From the NCBI GenBank assembly GCA_964489885.1, contig CAZAZX010000004.1, positions 42,495 through 106,494 of the forward strand: a DNA stretch of 64,000 nt. Reading direction: 5' to 3'. This stretch comes from CAKOTZ01 sp964489885 (GTDB lineage Bacteria; Bacillota; Clostridia; TANB77; CAG-508). Below the pieces are notes generated by a model, which worked only from the letters and a program-made list of their open reading frames with translations, ran no database searches and was not told the origin of the DNA. Below, one piece after another: positions 61,649 to 64,000 of the stretch (positions are counted from its first letter, which is position 1; the number at the start of each line of letters is the position of its first letter). The translations under genes and the position numbers were made by a program.

Positions 61649-61758
61649 GGACAAGGGGACGGTTCTCTTGTCCATCTTAAAAATTAGCAAAAATCCTCCG
61701 TCCCAAATTGCCTATCCAATTTTCTCATTTTGTGGACAAGAGAACCGTCCCCTTGTCC
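61649..61758. repeat. composite REP cluster, B-A-inverted B
   Basis: Family B palindrome at 61649-61673, family A unit at 61686-61711, and family B at 61734-61758. The second B is the exact reverse complement of the first (ends GGACAAG and CTTGTCC, core GGGACGGTTCTC / GAGAACCGTCCC). Its right edge lies one base from the stop codon of the gene at 61760 and its left edge near the ribosome binding site of the 61629 gene. Confidence 0.8.
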
Positions 61759-61759
61759 A

Positions 61760-63989
61760 TCAACCTGCTGTATATTTCATCATCCAGTATCCTCTTAGTT
61801 GTATTCCGTTAAATGTGAATGCCTCTGGTATTTGGTAACCTGCACTTGTGCTAGTTCCTGTTCCTTCTATGAATCTTACATCTGTTCTTCCTGTTGCAGA
61901 ACCTGCTTGCTGGTCACTTGTTATTTTAAATTCATATCTTGGTATCCATGTATAATATGTCTTATAACTTCCTTGCTTTACAACAATATTTGCCCACATT
62001 TTATTTGAATAATCGTACCAACCATCTGGTTTATTGCTTAAATCATGTTTTATCAATGTGTCTTCACTTTTTATATTTTTTCCTGTACTGTCATAGACAA
62101 CATAATAGGTATTGCTTTCTAAGAATCCAGATAAATCAGGTGCATTTGCATCTATTGTTTTTACTTGTTTTGTAATTGAGCCTAAGTACTCATTTGTACT
62201 ACTATTCCTTACTTCTATATTTATTGTATATGTTGTGTTGCTATTTAGTCCACTGTATTCAAAGGTATCTGTTGCAGTTGTCTTTTCTCCCTTGTATTCT
62301 CCGTCTATATAGTATTTATATACTTGTCCTGTTCCGACTGATGTTCCTGTTATTCCTTTTGTTTTTATACTGCTATTTGTTGCTACTAAGTCTGTATTAA
62401 ATTTTGGTGCATAGCTATCACCTGCTGTATATTTCATCATCCAAAAGCCTGTTAGCTCTTTTCCATTAAATTTGAACGCTTCCGGTATTTGGTAACTTGG
62501 TGGTACTTCTGTAGATGTATCTTTTAGAAATTTTACTGTACTTCTTTGGTTTTGTTGGTCTAATGTGAAACAATACCTTGGTATCCATACATAATATGTT
62601 TCTAATCCATTATTTCTTGTTACTATATTTGCCCATCTTGTTTCCCCATAATCATACCAATATTGTGGTGTAGCTTTACATATAGGAACTGTACTATGTT
62701 CGTTTCCATTATCATCATAGGTTACATAGAAGGTTGTATTTGGGTCAAAACCTGATGTATCAGGTTTATTTGTTACAGCTGGTATATATTCTTTTGTATT
62801 GCTTCCAACTATTTCCCCATTTGCATTAAGTCCTGTTACATTTATATAGTTATTTCCTGCCTTTAGATTTTCTAGTACTATTGTTTTAGATATATCTGTT
62901 ATGTTCGGATATACTATTGTTCCATTTAATGCAACTGTATATTTTGCTATTGGGTTTGAATTTGTTACTGCTGTATTTATTGTAATGTTTTTTATTGAAA
63001 TCTTTCCCTTACTTACACTCATATCATAGTTTATATTTGATGGCGAACTTATATCTCCTGCTGTGTATTTCATCATCCAAAAACCTGCAATTTCTGTTTC
63101 ATTAAATGTAAATGCTTTTGGTACTTGATAATCTGCTAAAATTCCTTCTCCTACCTTAGTTGTTACATCATCTGATTTATCTTCTGGAGTTCCATTTGTA
63201 TCTATGTATTCATTATCAGTATTTATAAATTTTACATCTGCTCTTTGTGTGCCAGAATTAAGCTTAAAACAATATCTTGGTATCCACACATAATATGTTG
63301 ATGCTCCATTATTTTCAACTATTATATTTGCCCATTTACTTGCTCCATAGTCATACCACGAATCATCAGTATTACCTGTTATCCAATTTCCAGGAGTTAA
63401 ATAACCAGTTTCATTTAAATTCAAATATCTTGTTTTTTCTTGTACAAAACTTTTATCTAGATTTGGTGTGCATAAATACATTCCTTTTACAAGTTCATAT
63501 TTTCCATTTTTTACTGCTATCCCCTCTGGCTCTACATATTCTAATATTTTTATTCCTATGTCTTTACACCATTGTACTTGTTTTTCATTATTTTTTATTT
63601 TAGCATTTGAAACATAATATAATTCACCCTTATATACTGCTACAAAATCTTTATCATTTTTATTTAAACTAGTTAATATATCCTCTATATTCGTATTTAC
63701 GTCTTCTTCTTTTATATCTGTTACAATTTCCAAATGTACTGCACTTTTTAGAGTGTCTCCCGCATTTATTTTACTTGTGTCTGTATCCATTGTTTCCATT
63801 ATCTGCCAAGAAGAATAAGTAAACAGCTCTTCTTTATATTTTTGCATTTTGGTTTTAAATTCTGCCTCATGTGATTTTGGCATCATATTTGTTCCGATTT
63901 ATAGCACTTAATGTTACTCCTGCTAGAATAAGTAAAACTATTATTGTAATAATCAACGCTACTAGCGTTATTCCTTTTTTATTTACCAT
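61760..63989 (-). CDS. large pilin-like surface protein with repeated modules, read through a +1 shift at CGG
   Basis: About 742 residues. ATG 63989; residues 1-30 are a pilin-type leader (NKKGITLVALIITIIVLLIL, then AGVTLSAIN). There the frame reads AAT CGG AAC AAA and would stop 9 codons later. Skipping C gives GGA ACA AAT ATG ATG and a further 709 codons: a helical stretch (EAEFKTKMQKYKEELF) and then three WYDY...WIPRY...WMMKYTAG modules as in the next gene, with fibronectin-like spacers. The paralogous small pilins have NNKG or NGG at this point, so Gly is expected. It ends at KYTAG next to the REP cluster. The ribosome binding site is at the window edge. Confidence 0.75.
61762..62467 (-). 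repeat. direct repeat copy 2 (about 705 bases)
   Basis: Nearly identical partner of 59520-60225. Such a pair makes deletion or gene conversion between the two surface-protein genes likely. Confidence 0.8.
63894..63896 (-). other. +1 frameshift site, CGG-A read as Gly (large pilin-like protein)
   Basis: Codons ATA AAT CGG AAC AAA in frame 0; AAT (C) GGA ACA AAT ATG after skipping C. The upstream frame carries the pilin leader and the downstream frame all the repeats. P-site codon AAT, fourth base A. Confidence 0.75.
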
Positions 63990-64000
63990 TTAAATCAAAT

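Noticed and set aside
59557..62400. Plus-strand open frames rich in Cys, Leu and Tyr opposite the repeat proteins
   Set aside because: They are mirror images of the repeated coding modules, recur with the repeats, and lack start signals.
22681..63896. The nine frameshifts as ordinary sequencing or assembly errors
   Set aside because: Errors would not all fall in one codon phase, always before GGN and always as an extra C making CGG. No other frameshift was found in the remaining genes. The run of four C residues at 39670 alone could be a homopolymer error, so I keep some doubt there; raw reads should still be checked.
22681..63896. The nine genes as pseudogenes
   Set aside because: They include holA, priA and smpB, and each is intact on both sides of a single identical type of lesion. 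Real decay would give varied lesions.
1..64000. CRISPR arrays, rRNA, tRNA genes or prophage
   Set aside because: I found no regularly spaced repeats, no rRNA-like blocks, no cloverleaf with a CCA-type end and no phage structural genes on either strand.

Overview
The window is a very AT-rich stretch of a spore-forming, Gram-positive, anaerobe-like chromosome, most likely an uncultured member of the Clostridia. The evidence is the seven-gene spoIIIAB-AH run, spoIIM, yabP/yabQ, remA, an Asp23/AmaP cluster, monofunctional fhs, a single-chain dimeric-type glycyl-tRNA synthetase, TTG starts and strong GGAGG ribosome binding sites. Nearly all genes lie on the minus strand; I see no rRNA, tRNA, CRISPR array or prophage.

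Layout: 1-2300 holds a hypothetical membrane protein and a GH30 glycosidase with one amber codon. 2300-17000 carries rho, divIC, yabQ, yabP, aspartokinase, mutS, miaB, xerD, spoIIM, endonuclease Q, gmk, rpoZ, remA, rsmE, a U32 protein and rpmE. 17000-21500 holds a UPF0182 membrane protein and ftsY. 21900-26200 is the spoIIIA operon, without spoIIIAA. 26200-30000 holds envelope and transport genes. 30000-32100 holds three tandem type IV pilin-like genes. 32500-55000 is a long housekeeping block: dtd, gpsA, plsY, der, argS, holA, ruvC, glycogen debranching enzyme, yvcK, murB, fhs, xseB, xseA, nusB, the Asp23 cluster, fmt, def, priA and glyS. 55000-58500 has two small plus-strand surface proteins, smpB, a PsbP-like lipoprotein-like gene and fba. 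58500-64000 has a REP-associated (RAYT) transposase, two families of REP-like palindromes and two large tandem-repeat surface proteins.

The main observation concerns the codon CGG. Nine genes (spoIIIAG, spoIIIAE, a pilin, holA, the debranching enzyme, priA, smpB, a PsbP-like protein and a large pilin-like protein) look broken by a +1 frameshift. In all nine the break is at an in-frame CGG, and skipping its C puts the ribosome on GGN (Gly) and restores a full-length, family-typical protein. In every other vertically inherited gene here I find no in-frame CGG, while more than 60 CGG trinucleotides in the other two phases cause no frameshift. The pattern suggests that CGG is an unassigned codon at which the ribosome shifts +1, in effect reading CGGN as Gly. 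The genes include priA (site inside the Walker A loop), holA and smpB, which are unlikely all to be dead. The only in-frame CGG read as Arg is in a small HTH gene (21628-21858) that looks horizontally acquired.

I annotate those nine genes as full-length CDSs spanning the shift and list each shift site separately. All gene calls rest on reading the sequence and on family knowledge; no database search was possible.
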